From: Acanthosoma haemorrhoidale | Lineage: Eukaryota; Arthropoda; Insecta; Hemiptera; Acanthosomatidae | Length of the DNA stretch: 64,000 bases | Direction: 5' to 3' | Assembly: GCA_930367205.1 (NCBI GenBank) | Contig: OV884015.1 | Coordinates: forward strand, 106,084,509 to 106,148,508 | Shown: piece after piece, positions 19,701 to 28,875 of the stretch | Position numbering within the stretch: position 1 is the first letter of the stretch | How the letters are laid out: each line of letters starts with the position of its first letter | Program-made: the position numbers and the translations under genes | Notes under the pieces: model-generated | Told to the model about the DNA's origin: nothing | Seen by the model: only the letters and a program-made list of their open reading frames with translations | Database searches by the model: none

Positions 19701-20378
19701 TTCGGACGTGATGTTACCACTTAGATCAAATCTAATGTAACTATGATCTGAGCATGACTCTTCTTCAGAGACATGCCAGCCTTTAACCCTTAGGCCTATA
19801 GTGCGTGTGCTAAGGGTTATGTCAATGACCTCAGATCTGATTCTATTGTTAAAAGTGGCAATATTGCCTCTGTTTAGAATGTCTAGGTCATTACTAGTTA
19901 TGTACTCTACTAAACACTCACCTCTCTGGTTGTTGTTCTTGCTCCCCCAGAGCTGATGGTGAGCGTTCGCGTCAAGCGATGCTATAAGCTCGCCCCTTAA
20001 GCCAGTCCCTTCCGTTAGCTTACTAAGTGCCTCGGTCGGGACTCCTTCTTCATATGGGAGGTAGACCGATGCAATCGTCAACCTCCCACCTTGATTTCCC
20101 TCGTTGAGGGCCATTTGAGCTGCTGCTAAGTCTCTAGAACAATATTGCCATAGAGGCAGCATTTTAAGACTGCTCTTATGCAGGATACAGGCTCTGGCAC
20201 GCGCGGGTACAGAAATAATCTCATACCCACGCATCGCCAGCCCCCCCATCCTGCCCTTATACAGGTAAGGTTCTTGTATTAGAATAATATCAATATCCTT
20301 ACCTCTCACATACTGCTGCAGAACACCACATGCTGCAATACAGTGGTGCAGATTAATTTGCAGCAGCCTCACCACCAT
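16779..20378 (-). CDS. Non-LTR ORF2: endonuclease-RT-RNase H-zinc finger polyprotein, 1199 aa
   Basis: Complete polyprotein that nicks target DNA and reverse-transcribes the element RNA. Order: APE endonuclease about 1-225 (QEP at 35, SLDANAHHQLWG at 134, SDHS at 210); RT about 430-760 (KSYRPICLTS at 502, FVDIEGAFD at 573, GCPQGGVLSPL at 630, YADD at 663); RNase H about 920-1045 (YTDGS with D925, FQAEVMAIN with E961, TDSQ with D987, GHTGITGNEKADG with D1039); and a C-terminal cysteine-histidine finger at 1140-1157 (CRFCKKEGETSRHIICDC). All RT and RNase H catalytic residues I can check are present and there is no internal stop, so the frame may be functional. It starts two bases after the ORF1 stop. 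Confidence 0.93.
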   Translation of the reverse strand: MVVRLLQINLHHCIAACGVLQQYVRGKDIDIILIQEPYLYKGRMGGLAMRGYEIISVPARARACILHKSSLKMLPLWQYCSRDLAAAQMALNEGNQGGRLTIASVYLPYEEGVPTEALSKLTEGTGLRGELIASLDANAHHQLWGSKNNNQRGECLVEYITSNDLDILNRGNIATFNNRIRSEVIDITLSTRTIGLRVKGWHVSEEESCSDHSYIRFDLSGNITSEAVYRNPKLTNWETYYTQLEEEVKCCPRVVSSNWHLEHLNSTLTEAIIKSYTGNNTVCNVRSNRNCPWWNNELGKLRALTRKLFNAAKRSGRWDTYKRALTDYNKEVRKAKRRAWKKFCSEINDTTSMFRVNRILSKQSDRGALGSVRVGGGYSDSEEGTLGALARAHFPGCGLMDTINNDPTNCEHTSCKGNWAEANKIINSARVEWAINSFAPFKSPGIDGIFPALLQKGLPVIRPLILTLLRGSLALSYIPVSWRMAKVCYIPKPGKESYDEPKSYRPICLTSFLMKTLEKVIDRHIRDGILVERPLHSAQFAYQAGKSCEIALHHLVSRIERSLDHKEIMVGIFVDIEGAFDRTPYNTMASALERKGISSLTSSWINTMLENRILQSQLGQTKLWMKPVGGCPQGGVLSPLLWCLVVDSLLTNLNSAGFYAQGYADDIAVLIGGKFSETISELLSASMDLLRDWCEKNGLGINPQKINLCIFTNKRNAIVRPPYIGGTQVSFCSEVKHLGVTLDSKLDWSKHIRNTTTKALRCLYACKRAVGRTWGLQPRMLFWLYTAAVRPMVLYASMVWWHRGSISKNRTLLGKLQRLSCLMITGAMSTTPTAAMEVLLNLNPLHIEVEAQALNVAYRLAKSGTRSKVMTHMRLGNLFRRIDEDEVLSMHSDLQVKKHTDVLYCAENTKTKPHKLCNGINCYTDGSLTENGSGAGIWRKDKPESGISIPLGRHTSVFQAEVMAINVCTQTLIGEGVRNRLITIFTDSQAAIGALRSYTTRSYLVEECKNNLNTLSLANKVRIDWVPGHTGITGNEKADGLARVGSEQTPLAPEPICGISLSYAKRRIKLALEDRARLSWRETKKQEHSKLFLDGPCKKRSSVLLSMDRWTLKSVTGLYTGHCRLNKHLFNLGIVESPICRFCKKEGETSRHIICDCDNLARRRYLHFGSERIVDPKLCELIDPLSILRFAKAVGLSHI

Positions 20379-20380
20379 GA

Positions 20381-21649
20381 TCAGTGCCCGCCGGCCCCCG
20401 GAGGGCCACCCCGAGGCGGACGCCGGGAGACAGCGCCAAACCCAGGCCCCCCCACCACAGAGGGCCCAGACCCAGCGCGCCCCCGAGCCCCCGCCACGGG
20501 GCCACCCCCCGCAGCCGCCATATTCATCGCCTTGGGGCCATCCTTTGGAGTTGGCAAATTCGTCGTAGCGATCCCCTTCGACTCCTCCACCTCGGGATCG
20601 CTCCTTGCCTCCTCCACCTTATCAGCCGCCTTCCTCTCCTGTACTACTTTTTGCGGCTTCTTCTTATCCAATACCCTGAGAGCGACCTTAGTGAACCCAT
20701 AGTTCAGCTTAAGCTTCCGCTTCTCAAGGTATTCCATGCTATTCTCTGGGGCAGACAGGATCGCAAAGAAGCCATGCTTCTCCACCTTGGTGCCCAGGAG
20801 TCTCCATAATCCGATATCAGGTACCCTAGAGTTTTGGGTCCTGATCCTCTTCATGAAATGTCCTTCCAGAGGCATTTCTCCTGTAATGAAGGTTCCTACC
20901 TTCACGGTTTTATGAAGCTCCTCCACCTTTCCTACGCGGAGCTCCAGATCCCCACTCATGTTAAAATTGGGTACTATAATCGACAACCAGTCCTTGGTCT
21001 CCTGGTTGTCGCAGATTATGACACAGGCTCCCACATGTGGGTAAATTCCGCTGAATTCAGCCTGTGTCCCTTTCTCTTCTTCCAGCTGATCGACAAATTT
21101 CATCAGCTGTCCCTTCATTTCCTCACAATGCTCCTTCGTCAGCTGAGTGGACGGATATCCACTAGGGATAATCGCCACCCTGCTTCCTCCGGCAGCAATC
21201 GCGTAGGATGCAATGCTAGCATCCCCACCCCTATGCCTCTTTGCCATAGGCGCAGAGGTACCAGGTGAGGACCTGATCCTTTTCTCTGGAGCGCACCCAG
21301 ACCCTGCCGTATTCCCGGACCCCGAAGGTCCTGGAAGTCCGGCCGGATCCTCAGGTGGCCCTCCAGCCAACATTGCCCTCCTCCACTTCTTCCTCTGGGC
21401 TCCAGAGAACTTGTGCTTGGAGGTCTCGCCTACATCCTTGGATGCAGCGTCCCTACCAGGCGCCAAGCTCTCTTGCTCCATTACCAATTCGCTTACCTCC
21501 TCTACAAGCGTCGCAAGCGAGCTCATAGAGGCTTCGTCGTCCACTACCTCAGCGCCAAGGTCCATTGAAGGCCCCTGGGCTGAGTCCCCTCCGCTGATCA
21601 TGCTGACCAGCTCCTCCATGTCTTCATTATTATTATTCTTGTTGCTCAT
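20381..21649 (-). CDS. Non-LTR ORF1 protein, DUF4780-like, 422 aa, copy 2
   Basis: Protein sequence identical to the copy at 2990-4258. Both copies being intact, with almost no changes, argues that the duplication is recent. The central DUF4780-like region spans about residues 145-335; the low-complexity Gly/Pro-rich tail occupies about the last 50 residues and overlaps the most GC-rich stretch of the window. The downstream junction reads TGA-TC-ATG. Confidence 0.75.
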   Translation of the reverse strand: MSNKNNNNEDMEELVSMISGGDSAQGPSMDLGAEVVDDEASMSSLATLVEEVSELVMEQESLAPGRDAASKDVGETSKHKFSGAQRKKWRRAMLAGGPPEDPAGLPGPSGSGNTAGSGCAPEKRIRSSPGTSAPMAKRHRGGDASIASYAIAAGGSRVAIIPSGYPSTQLTKEHCEEMKGQLMKFVDQLEEEKGTQAEFSGIYPHVGACVIICDNQETKDWLSIIVPNFNMSGDLELRVGKVEELHKTVKVGTFITGEMPLEGHFMKRIRTQNSRVPDIGLWRLLGTKVEKHGFFAILSAPENSMEYLEKRKLKLNYGFTKVALRVLDKKKPQKVVQERKAADKVEEARSDPEVEESKGIATTNLPTPKDGPKAMNMAAAGGGPVAGARGRAGSGPSVVGGPGFGAVSRRPPRGGPPGAGGH

Positions 21650-22077
21650 ATTCTGTTCCCACGAGAGCGGGGGAAGTTACTCTGCAGGTACTGCCCCCTC
21701 TCCCTGCAGAGGGCATTTAATACAATGGGGTGCGCCTGGTGCCCCAAGGGGGTCGATTAAAGACAGTGCATTTTTATACACCCCCTGCCATTCAGCCACA
21801 GCTCGAGCTCCTCTACACTTGGCTTGGGTGTTAAGGAGATCTCCACCTGGATTTCATGGGGAGATCCCGCCTCTGTCGTCCGCGAGTCCATCGGACTCCC
21901 CAGGGGGTACCACGTGGAGGTGACAGTAGGCGTTGGTAGGGATAGGTCAGACTGGGAGTTCACAAGCAGTGAGTAGGGCACTATTGCTTGATTCCTCCGC
22001 TAAGAGTAAAGGAGACCCCCGCACCTGTCTCCCTCTCTAGTCTTTCCATTACCCTACCCATTTACCCCCCTAGATTT
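21650..22077 (-). other. 5' leader of the non-LTR element
   Basis: GC-rich leader between the 5' end (GGGGGGTAAATGGG on the element strand) and ORF1. It probably contains the internal promoter known for such elements, but no motif can be assigned. A 74-codon frame (21757-21981, minus) lies in it with no recognisable domain. The identical leader of copy 1 is at 4259-4686. Confidence 0.6.
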
Positions 22078-23505
22078 CTAGTATAGGTTGTGAGCATAGT
22101 AGTTTTTTTATTTTTTCGAACGATTCTTGACATTTTATTGACCATGAAAATTGTACATTTTTCCTGAGTAAATTGTGTAAAGGATCTAAAATTATTGCAC
22201 AGTTTGGAATATATTCGTGATAGAAATTTATCTTTCCGAGGAATTGTCGTACGTTTTTTTGAGTCTTAGGTATTGGAAAATTTTTTACTGATATTAAATT
22301 ATCTTTTATTGGTCTGATCGTATTATTTTCTATTATGTGGCCCAGGTACTGTGCAGACTCTGCTGCAAATTTGCATTTTGTAAATTTTAGCCTGAATCCT
22401 TCTTTTTTTATTGCGTCTAATAGTAATTCTATATGTTTCACATGTTCCTCAAATGATTTCGAAAATATTAGTAAATCGTCTATAAAATTTACTACAAATT
22501 GAGTTAATTTATTTTTTCTTAATATATTGCTCAAGATTCTTTGAAAGATTGCTGGGGCTGTTTTCAGCCCAAAAGGTAAACATGTCCACTGATAATGACC
22601 TTCTTGTGTAACAAAACCTGTTTTGTGTCTGTCTTCAATACGCAAAGGGATAGACCAGAATGCAGAGTTTATGTCTAATGTAGTAAAAAATTTACAGTTT
22701 CTTGTTTTTATCATTAAGTCGTCTATCAATGGAAATGGTTGTGCTTGAGGTATTACTATTTTATTTATGTCCCTGAAGTCTATGCGTAGTCTGCTTCTTT
22801 TATTTTCACCTTTTTTAAACGCTAGTGTTACAGGTGCTGCGAAAGGGCTGTATGATTCTTCAATGAGTTTTTTATCTAATAGTTTTGTTACTTGTTCCTC
22901 TATTTCTGTTCTGTCTTCTAGGCTGCATTTGTAAGGCCTCTTGCTACAATATTTATCTACCAATAGATCTATATGTGCTTCATATTTATTTACTGTACCT
23001 ACGTCATATTTATCTTTTGCAAACACTGATTTGTAAGTATCTATTGTTTTGTTTATTTCATATTTTTGATTATCTGATAAGTGATCCATATTTGCTATAA
23101 AATTCTCTTCTTTTATGTGCTCGTTAAAATTTACTAAATTTTTTTCTTCATTAGCATTTTCCTCGTTTTGTTGAAAAATCTTGAGGTTTTCATCCTGGAT
23201 TAATTTAAATTCTTTTATTGTGTCTAATCCAATTAGGAAATCGTATTTAAAATATTCGTTATCTATTATGTGGACATCCATATTTTTTTCTATGTTGAAT
23301 ATTTTTAATTTTAGAGTCGTCAAACCGTTTGTTTTTTGGACACCATTAATTGTTATCAAAATTGCATTATTACCTTTATTATTATTTTATTTTTTATGTT
23401 TAGGAATTTCGAGTTTATTAAAGATACATTTGATCCTGAATCGTAAATTCCCCAAAGGTTTATTTTGTTTTCTATAGTTAGTTTGACTTTTATTAATGGC
23501 GTCAT
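22070..23505 (-). pseudogene. pol: Ty3/Gypsy pol protease-RT, copy 2, frameshifted in protease
   Basis: Same region as the copy at 4679-6121, but 7 bp are missing in the A/T-rich stretch at about 23388-23395, between SLINSKFLNIK and the GVQKTNG region. The protease start (DSG active site) is therefore out of frame with the RT. The RT itself is intact, with the usual Arg in LRIDFRD and catalytic FIDD. The frame ends at PILEI at the nested insertion. Confidence 0.85.
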
Positions 23506-24575
23506 TACTCGTTTTTTTGATCTGATTCGTTCAATTCGGATTCTATTACTGAATTGTCTACGTGTCTAATATTTTTTGTACCTTTATCATTTTTTTTATT
23601 GAACCAGCAAGCGGTTTCTGCGTGGAATCTTTTCCCCTTATTTAATTTTTCGCATGTTGTGCATGGTGTTTTATTTTTATCTTCCGCGTTTGTACCGGTT
23701 TTTTTATTAAAAGATTTTTTTCTCACCATGTGTTCATATTTGTTCAACTCGTTGAATAAATCTGAAGTTTCTCTTATCATTTCTCTATCAATTCTGTTTA
23801 AAATGAATTCTGGAAGTCCTGCTGCAATGAGATCGATGAGAGTTCCCTTATCTATTGTTTGTCGCATATCTATTAAAAGTTTTTCTTTTCTTAGTGCATA
23901 ATCTATTAAAGGTCCTTCTCTGTATTTGAAATGTAGTGCATAGGTAACTGGGTTCCAGCCTTTTGCAGCGAATGTTTCAGAAAAGTTCTTTTTCCATTCA
24001 TCCCATGTCCCATGCACTGTTAATTTTGTAAACATTGAGCTGAACCAATCTTTGCAGGACCCTTCCATGAAGAATCGGAGTACTTCAACTTTTTGGGAGT
24101 CTTCATTTATATTAAATCGATTGCATTCTTGTTCAAAAATTTCCATCCATCGGCTTGGGTTTGGATTTTGACTTGTGAATCTGTCGATAATGAATTTCTC
24201 TGTTATGTGTTTTAAATTGTTAGCTCGTGGATTTTCAATTAATGTTTTAAGTAGTGTATTTAAAGTACTTACGTCTGCATGTCCAGCAGTTATATTTTCT
24301 GTTTTGATATTTTCTTCTTCATCTACATAAGTTTCTTTGATTTCCTTTGTCAATTTTATCCAGATATTACGCTCGTGGTGCCTTTTTTTTAACGAATTTT
24401 TTACCTTCTTAAAAGCGTTGGTGGCGATTAATTGTTCATGGAGGTTTGCATTTTGCAATTCTTCTGGGATTTTGAAAATTCTATCATCCTCGGTAGTTAT
24501 CGAGGTTATGCCAATTACATTACTTTTTCCGTCTGTTGTTGGGATTACTTTGAAACAGAATTGTAGCTTTTCCAT
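23505..24575 (-). CDS. gag: Ty3/Gypsy Gag, 356 aa, copy 2
   Basis: Protein identical to the Gag at 6121-7191, including the CX2CX9HX4C finger at residues 305-325. One silent difference was noticed (C/T near 24390). As the only undamaged gene of this otherwise disabled copy, it shows how recently the element inserted and was duplicated. Confidence 0.88.
   Translation of the reverse strand: MEKLQFCFKVIPTTDGKSNVIGITSITTEDDRIFKIPEELQNANLHEQLIATNAFKKVKNSLKKRHHERNIWIKLTKEIKETYVDEEENIKTENITAGHADVSTLNTLLKTLIENPRANNLKHITEKFIIDRFTSQNPNPSRWMEIFEQECNRFNINEDSQKVEVLRFFMEGSCKDWFSSMFTKLTVHGTWDEWKKNFSETFAAKGWNPVTYALHFKYREGPLIDYALRKEKLLIDMRQTIDKGTLIDLIAAGLPEFILNRIDREMIRETSDLFNELNKYEHMVRKKSFNKKTGTNAEDKNKTPCTTCEKLNKGKRFHAETACWFNKKNDKGTKNIRHVDNSVIESELNESDQKNE
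23511..23517 (-). promoter_or_regulatory. Probable -1 frameshift slippery site, copy 2
   Basis: Same A AAA AAC heptamer, two codons before the gag stop, with pol in the -1 frame and TAATG overlap. A shifted ribosome in this copy would soon meet the 7-bp deletion in the protease. Confidence 0.6.
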
Positions 24576-24664
24576 TTTATAATTTTCTTATAACCCTTGT
24601 AATTTAAACGGGAATGTCGTTTTATAATTACAGAGCAACACAACCTTGTTTTTCTGTCGTCCCT

Positions 24665-24890
24665 AAGAACCATTATAAAACGACATTCAATGTTTATTCT
24701 CCTGTCGATTCGGTTTGTTTTATAATAACAAATAATTAAGTCAAATATTAAGTTTAGCTTGCTTTCACTGCTTGCCTAACACTCACGTAACCTCCCTGCT
24801 GATAACGCTAGTATCATTCTCTTCAACGCCTGCATTATCTACGTTGGTGCGGCGTGCTAATTCAAATTAAAGAAATACATTTTCTTTACA
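24665..24890 (-). repeat. 5' LTR body of Ty3/Gypsy copy 2
   Basis: 226 bp, one mismatch to the 3' LTR. Inside it, at 24612-24628 and 24672-24688, lie the arms of a perfect 17-bp inverted repeat that spans the LTR/leader boundary with a 43-bp loop. Between LTR and gag (24576-24664) there is no coding sequence. Confidence 0.8.
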
Positions 24891-27287
24891 TATATACATA
24901 GCCTGGGATTCCCCAGATTCATCAGGGAAATGTCCTTATTCGTTAAAAAGAATTCATGGATCAGGGATACAACCCCTTACTAACACTGCTCTTGCATCTT
25001 CGTCACTGGTGTGCAGTAACAGTGGAGACAATGAGAGACTACCTGTAGAAGAAGCCTGGGTAAGAACTCCAAAGGATGTTTTAGCATCAAAAGGTTTATT
25101 TACTAACGTTATTTTTAGTGGGGTCCTCCATTGTTTAAACCAGTAAGTCTAAATAGGGTTTAGTTTGGATTTGTACATGAGAATTTCGTTTTCAAATTTG
25201 GGATGTGATTTTTTGACTGAGAGACATGTTCCATGTTGGTCCGTTCTGAAGTTGGAATATTAGGTTTAGAACTGAATGTGTTGTGGGATGACCAAAAATA
25301 AAAAAACCCTGCGAATAATAAATTGTTCCCATCATTCAATAACATAAATTAAATTAAACATAAAACCAGCAATGTACAGTAACTCTTTTTAGTTAGCAAG
25401 AGTTAAAATAAGGTTTGACAATCCTTAAAATGCAAAGTAAATCGAGCTAAGGAGCTTAAGAGGAGGAGGAGAGTGGAGAAGGTGAAGTTCAATATTGCTA
25501 CAGCTGAAATACAATCCGGTGTTGTATATTAGAAGTTCCTTCCTCTGTAAATAAGTTTCTTCCGTGTTGTTGAATATTGTCAACTAATAATATAATATTA
25601 ATAAAACCTTATACTATCATTGAATATTGTTTTGTTTGTTATTGTGAATATATCTCTTAGATTTGGATTTATTAGTGTGTTTCAACATCCATCTTCTGTT
25701 GAAAATAGGCTCTTAGAGTAAAGCGTGAGTAAAAATATTTTCTTAAAAATTAAAACTATTCTAAAACGTAAACTTTCCGTTTGGAAGATCTTTGTTGATG
25801 ATGAAAAGAGAGATATGGCCCGAGGACGATACAAACAACACACAGTGCACTTCACAAATGGACTGAGCTTTACATTTGTAACAATTTGTATTCACAAATT
25901 TTTAAGAGATACCAATCATATAGCTGAGTGGTTAGCTTCACTGTTTGCAAGTTCACAAGTCTTTTGGGGCTTGTACACTTGTTAATTAAGTATTAAGCCC
26001 ACTATCTCATTATTTAGTAGGGGTATGATGTTATAAGGAAAATGCAGCGGAAGCTAGTTTTTTTGTTAAATTAGGAATGACAAAACGAATGAAATATGGA
26101 TAAATAATCTTATATTTAGCATTAAAATAAAACAGTAATCACTATACTTTATATACATTACATATAACATGAATAATAATAAATCATATAATTTTATAAA
26201 ATATTTCTTACATTATTAATTTTTACATAGCAGTTTATGAAATTTCTGTGATTAAATTGCATGAATTGTTCCCTTTTAATTTTTTATTAAATTATGACAT
26301 TATATAATTCGGGAAGTAGGACAAGTAATACACAAATACAATAATAATCGTCATCATGGCAATAAAAGCCTTAGCATATACATCGGTCTGACAATACGGT
26401 TATAAGACAACGTACTAATAAATCCCAGACATACTTGAAGGTTAATAAAAAAAATTATTTGATAATAATTCAATTAGTATATGATAATGATTTGGGGTAC
26501 AAAAAATAATTGGAATACAAATATTTTAGGCTCATGACGTCATGATATATCTTGATTGTTAAAGTTTGTGAAGTCTGTTGTTGTCTGCATGAAGATAACT
26601 GAATGAAGTCTGCTGATAGGCTGCTAAGTAGTACGAGCCTTCGACATCTGCAATAGTGATACAAATTAGTTATAAATGCAAAATAAGAATAAAATAAATA
26701 GAAAATCTTCTTATGACTAATGATTTCATATCATCCTCATAATTTAAAAATGGTTTATACCAAAAATAGAGAAAAATTCGTCCATATCTTTTGAAATCGT
26801 TGTACATTATTTCATTTACTAAAATAAATCGAAAAAATTTTACCTTTAAATTTGATGATATGATTGTAGTTGTGATCACCAGTGATCCAGGTGGGATGAC
26901 TCCGTGCTCTTTGGATGGTGGAGTTTCATGTATACATCATGTCCACATAATGCCAATAATGAATTTTTTCAGGCTCCTTACTAGATAGTTAGGGTCACTA
27001 GGCAGATGAGGTATTCATTTTTTTTCTGAAATAAATTTGGTTATACATACAAAGTCATATTACAATAAATATAAAAAAATCTTCTAATATGAAAAGAGTT
27101 TAATATCATCCTTATAAATAAAAAAAGCTAATTCAAAATATAAATAAAAGTTGGTAACATAATTTTGCGTAAAAAAATCATGCATATGTACGTATGTAAA
27201 ACAGTTATATAAGTTGAGGGAATCAACTGATATCGGTTTCAAATTATCACTTCTATCTACAGACTCTAATTACAACTTTAAAAACTT

Positions 27288-28559
27288 TCAGTATCTCTTA
27301 TCAATGTAACCTTTCTCAAATACTATACTGTACTTAACTATAAATCTTTCTATTTTCATATCATCTAATTTTATTTTGAACCCGTCTTCTTCGATATGTT
27401 CATTAAAATTCACTTTAACTTCTTCATTTTTTTCTTTCTTCTTCTCTGTATTTCTTGTTTCATCTTCTTTCTTCTGTATTATTTGTAGATTCTCATTATG
27501 GATTAATCTAAACATTTTTATAATATCTAATCCTTTAAGAAAATCTTCAAAATAATCTCTCTTGACAATGAACACATCAACATATTTTCTATGTCAAAAA
27601 TGTTTAATTTTTGAGTTACTAAACTTTTTTTTCACACCATTGACTGTTTTTAAAAGTATCTTATTTACTTCTTCTGTCTTTTTCTTTATATTAGTTAATT
27701 TTGAATTTATTATAGAGCATTGGGATCCTGGATCGGATGTCCCATTTACCTGTTACTTCTCTTTTTATGATATTTTTACTTTAATCAATGGTGTGGTTAT
27801 TCGTTTTTATGTTCAGTAATTAGATCTACTTCTAATACTAAGTTGCTCCCTATTATTCTAGTTTCATTTTTTATCTATTTTAAACCGGCATGAAGCATCT
27901 TCATGATCCCTGATACAATTGTTTAATTGTTCACAGTTATTCCATGGATTTTTCTCTTGAAATTTGTTTTTACTGTACAGGTTTTCCATTTTTCTTTGTT
28001 ATGAATTTTTTTTGTTCACTAGGCCTTTCACATTTTTTAATTTCATAAAATAATCTAGATGAATTCTCACGTTTTTCTTGATCTATCTTTTTTCTGATAA
28101 AGTAGGTAAACCCGCAGTTAGTGCATGGATCTTTTCCCTTGAAATTTGTTTTTACTGTACAGGTTTTCCATTTTCCTTTGTTATGAATTTTTTTTGTTCA
28201 CTAGGCCCTCACATTTTATAATTTTATAAAATATTCTAGATGAATTATCACGTTATTCTTGATCTATCTTTTTTCTGATAAAGTAGGTAAACCTGCTATA
28301 AGCTATTATAAAGATATAAGCATCACTAAAGACTGTTTAGCATTTGAGTTTTTGCATGTAAGCTTCTCAATCATAAACTTTTGTGCTATATGTTTTAAAT
28401 TTAGTTGATTCTCTTTCTTCTGTGTGGATTCAATCTTATTTTTTCTCATGATTGTTCCGCATTTAAATCATCAAAATACATTGTTTTCATTTTCTCTGTT
28501 AATGTAATCCACACTGTCTTCTCTTGACCTCTCTTAATAAAACTATTTTTCAGTCTTTT
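27288..28559 (-). pseudogene. Broken Ty3/Gypsy relict, unit B, first copy
   Basis: Same pieces as in unit A. The 95-codon linker stretch (27288-27575) is identical at protein level to that of unit A. The protease remnant here reads NSKLTN where unit A has NSKLPN. Gag pieces lie at 28296-28559. Confidence 0.83.
27943..28295 (-). repeat. 180-bp minisatellite, unit B first array (2 copies)
   Basis: Two copies. The second carries the variant CATGGATCTTTTCCC and AATTTCATAAAATAATC typical of a subtype also found in the second array of this unit and in unit D, but not in units A, E or F. Confidence 0.83.
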
Positions 28560-28875
28560 ATAAATATAATTATTTTATAAAGTTGGTAACAAAATTGTGC
28601 GAACAATAATCATGCATATATCTTTATCTATCATTTATATTATTTACTTATGTTATAAGAATAAAATCTTCTCATACGAAGGCAGTTTAATATCAAACTT
28701 ATGAATAAAAAAAAGTTTGCTAAAAAAATAAATAAAAGTTGGTAACATAATTTTGCGTAAAAAAATCATGCATATGTACGTATGTAAAACAGTTATATAA
28801 GTTGAGGGAATCAACTGATATCGGTTTCAAATTATCACTTCTATCTACACACTCTAATTACAACTTTAAAAACTT

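Larger units (their letters stand above)
16689..22077 (-). mobile_element. Complete LOA/I-group non-LTR retrotransposon, copy 2
   Basis: Full-length minus-strand element of about 5.4 kb: G-rich 5' leader (21650-22077), ORF1, ORF2, a 3'-UTR of about 60 bp and a 28-base A tract (T run 16689-16716). The RNase H domain after RT places it among I, LOA, Ingi or related groups; the endonuclease start LLQINLHH and an overall R1-like layout make LOA my first choice. No target-site duplication is visible: the left flank is pol text ending at the IYTDAS codons and the right flank is pol text ending PILEI, with apparently a few pol codons missing between them. Confidence 0.92.
14783..24890 (-). mobile_element. 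Ty3/Gypsy LTR retrotransposon, copy 2 (complete, with nested non-LTR element)
   Basis: Complete minus-strand element in the TA run between units A and B. The unoccupied junction reads GGGCGTATATATATACATAG elsewhere; here the left flank ends in TATATATA and the right flank begins TATATACATAG, consistent with a short duplicated TATA-type target. Order on the element strand: 5' LTR 24665-24890, gag 23505-24575, protease-RT 22070-23505, non-LTR insertion 16689-22077, RNase H-integrase 15125-16688, polypurine tract 15058-15071, 3' LTR 14783-15057. The LTR bodies differ by one base (T/G near 14970), so the insertion is young. Three defects disable it: the nested element, a 7-bp deletion in the protease, and a frameshift in integrase. 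No env-like frame is present. Confidence 0.9.
27151..28738. repeat. First copy of a 1588-bp direct duplication inside unit B
   Basis: The text from TTGGTAACATAATTTTGCG at 27151 restarts at 28739. The join at 28738 lies in AAATAAATAAAAG, which is shared by the two AT-rich repeat members on either side of the relict, as expected for unequal exchange in the degenerate repeats. The second copy then runs on with a longer minisatellite. Confidence 0.85.
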
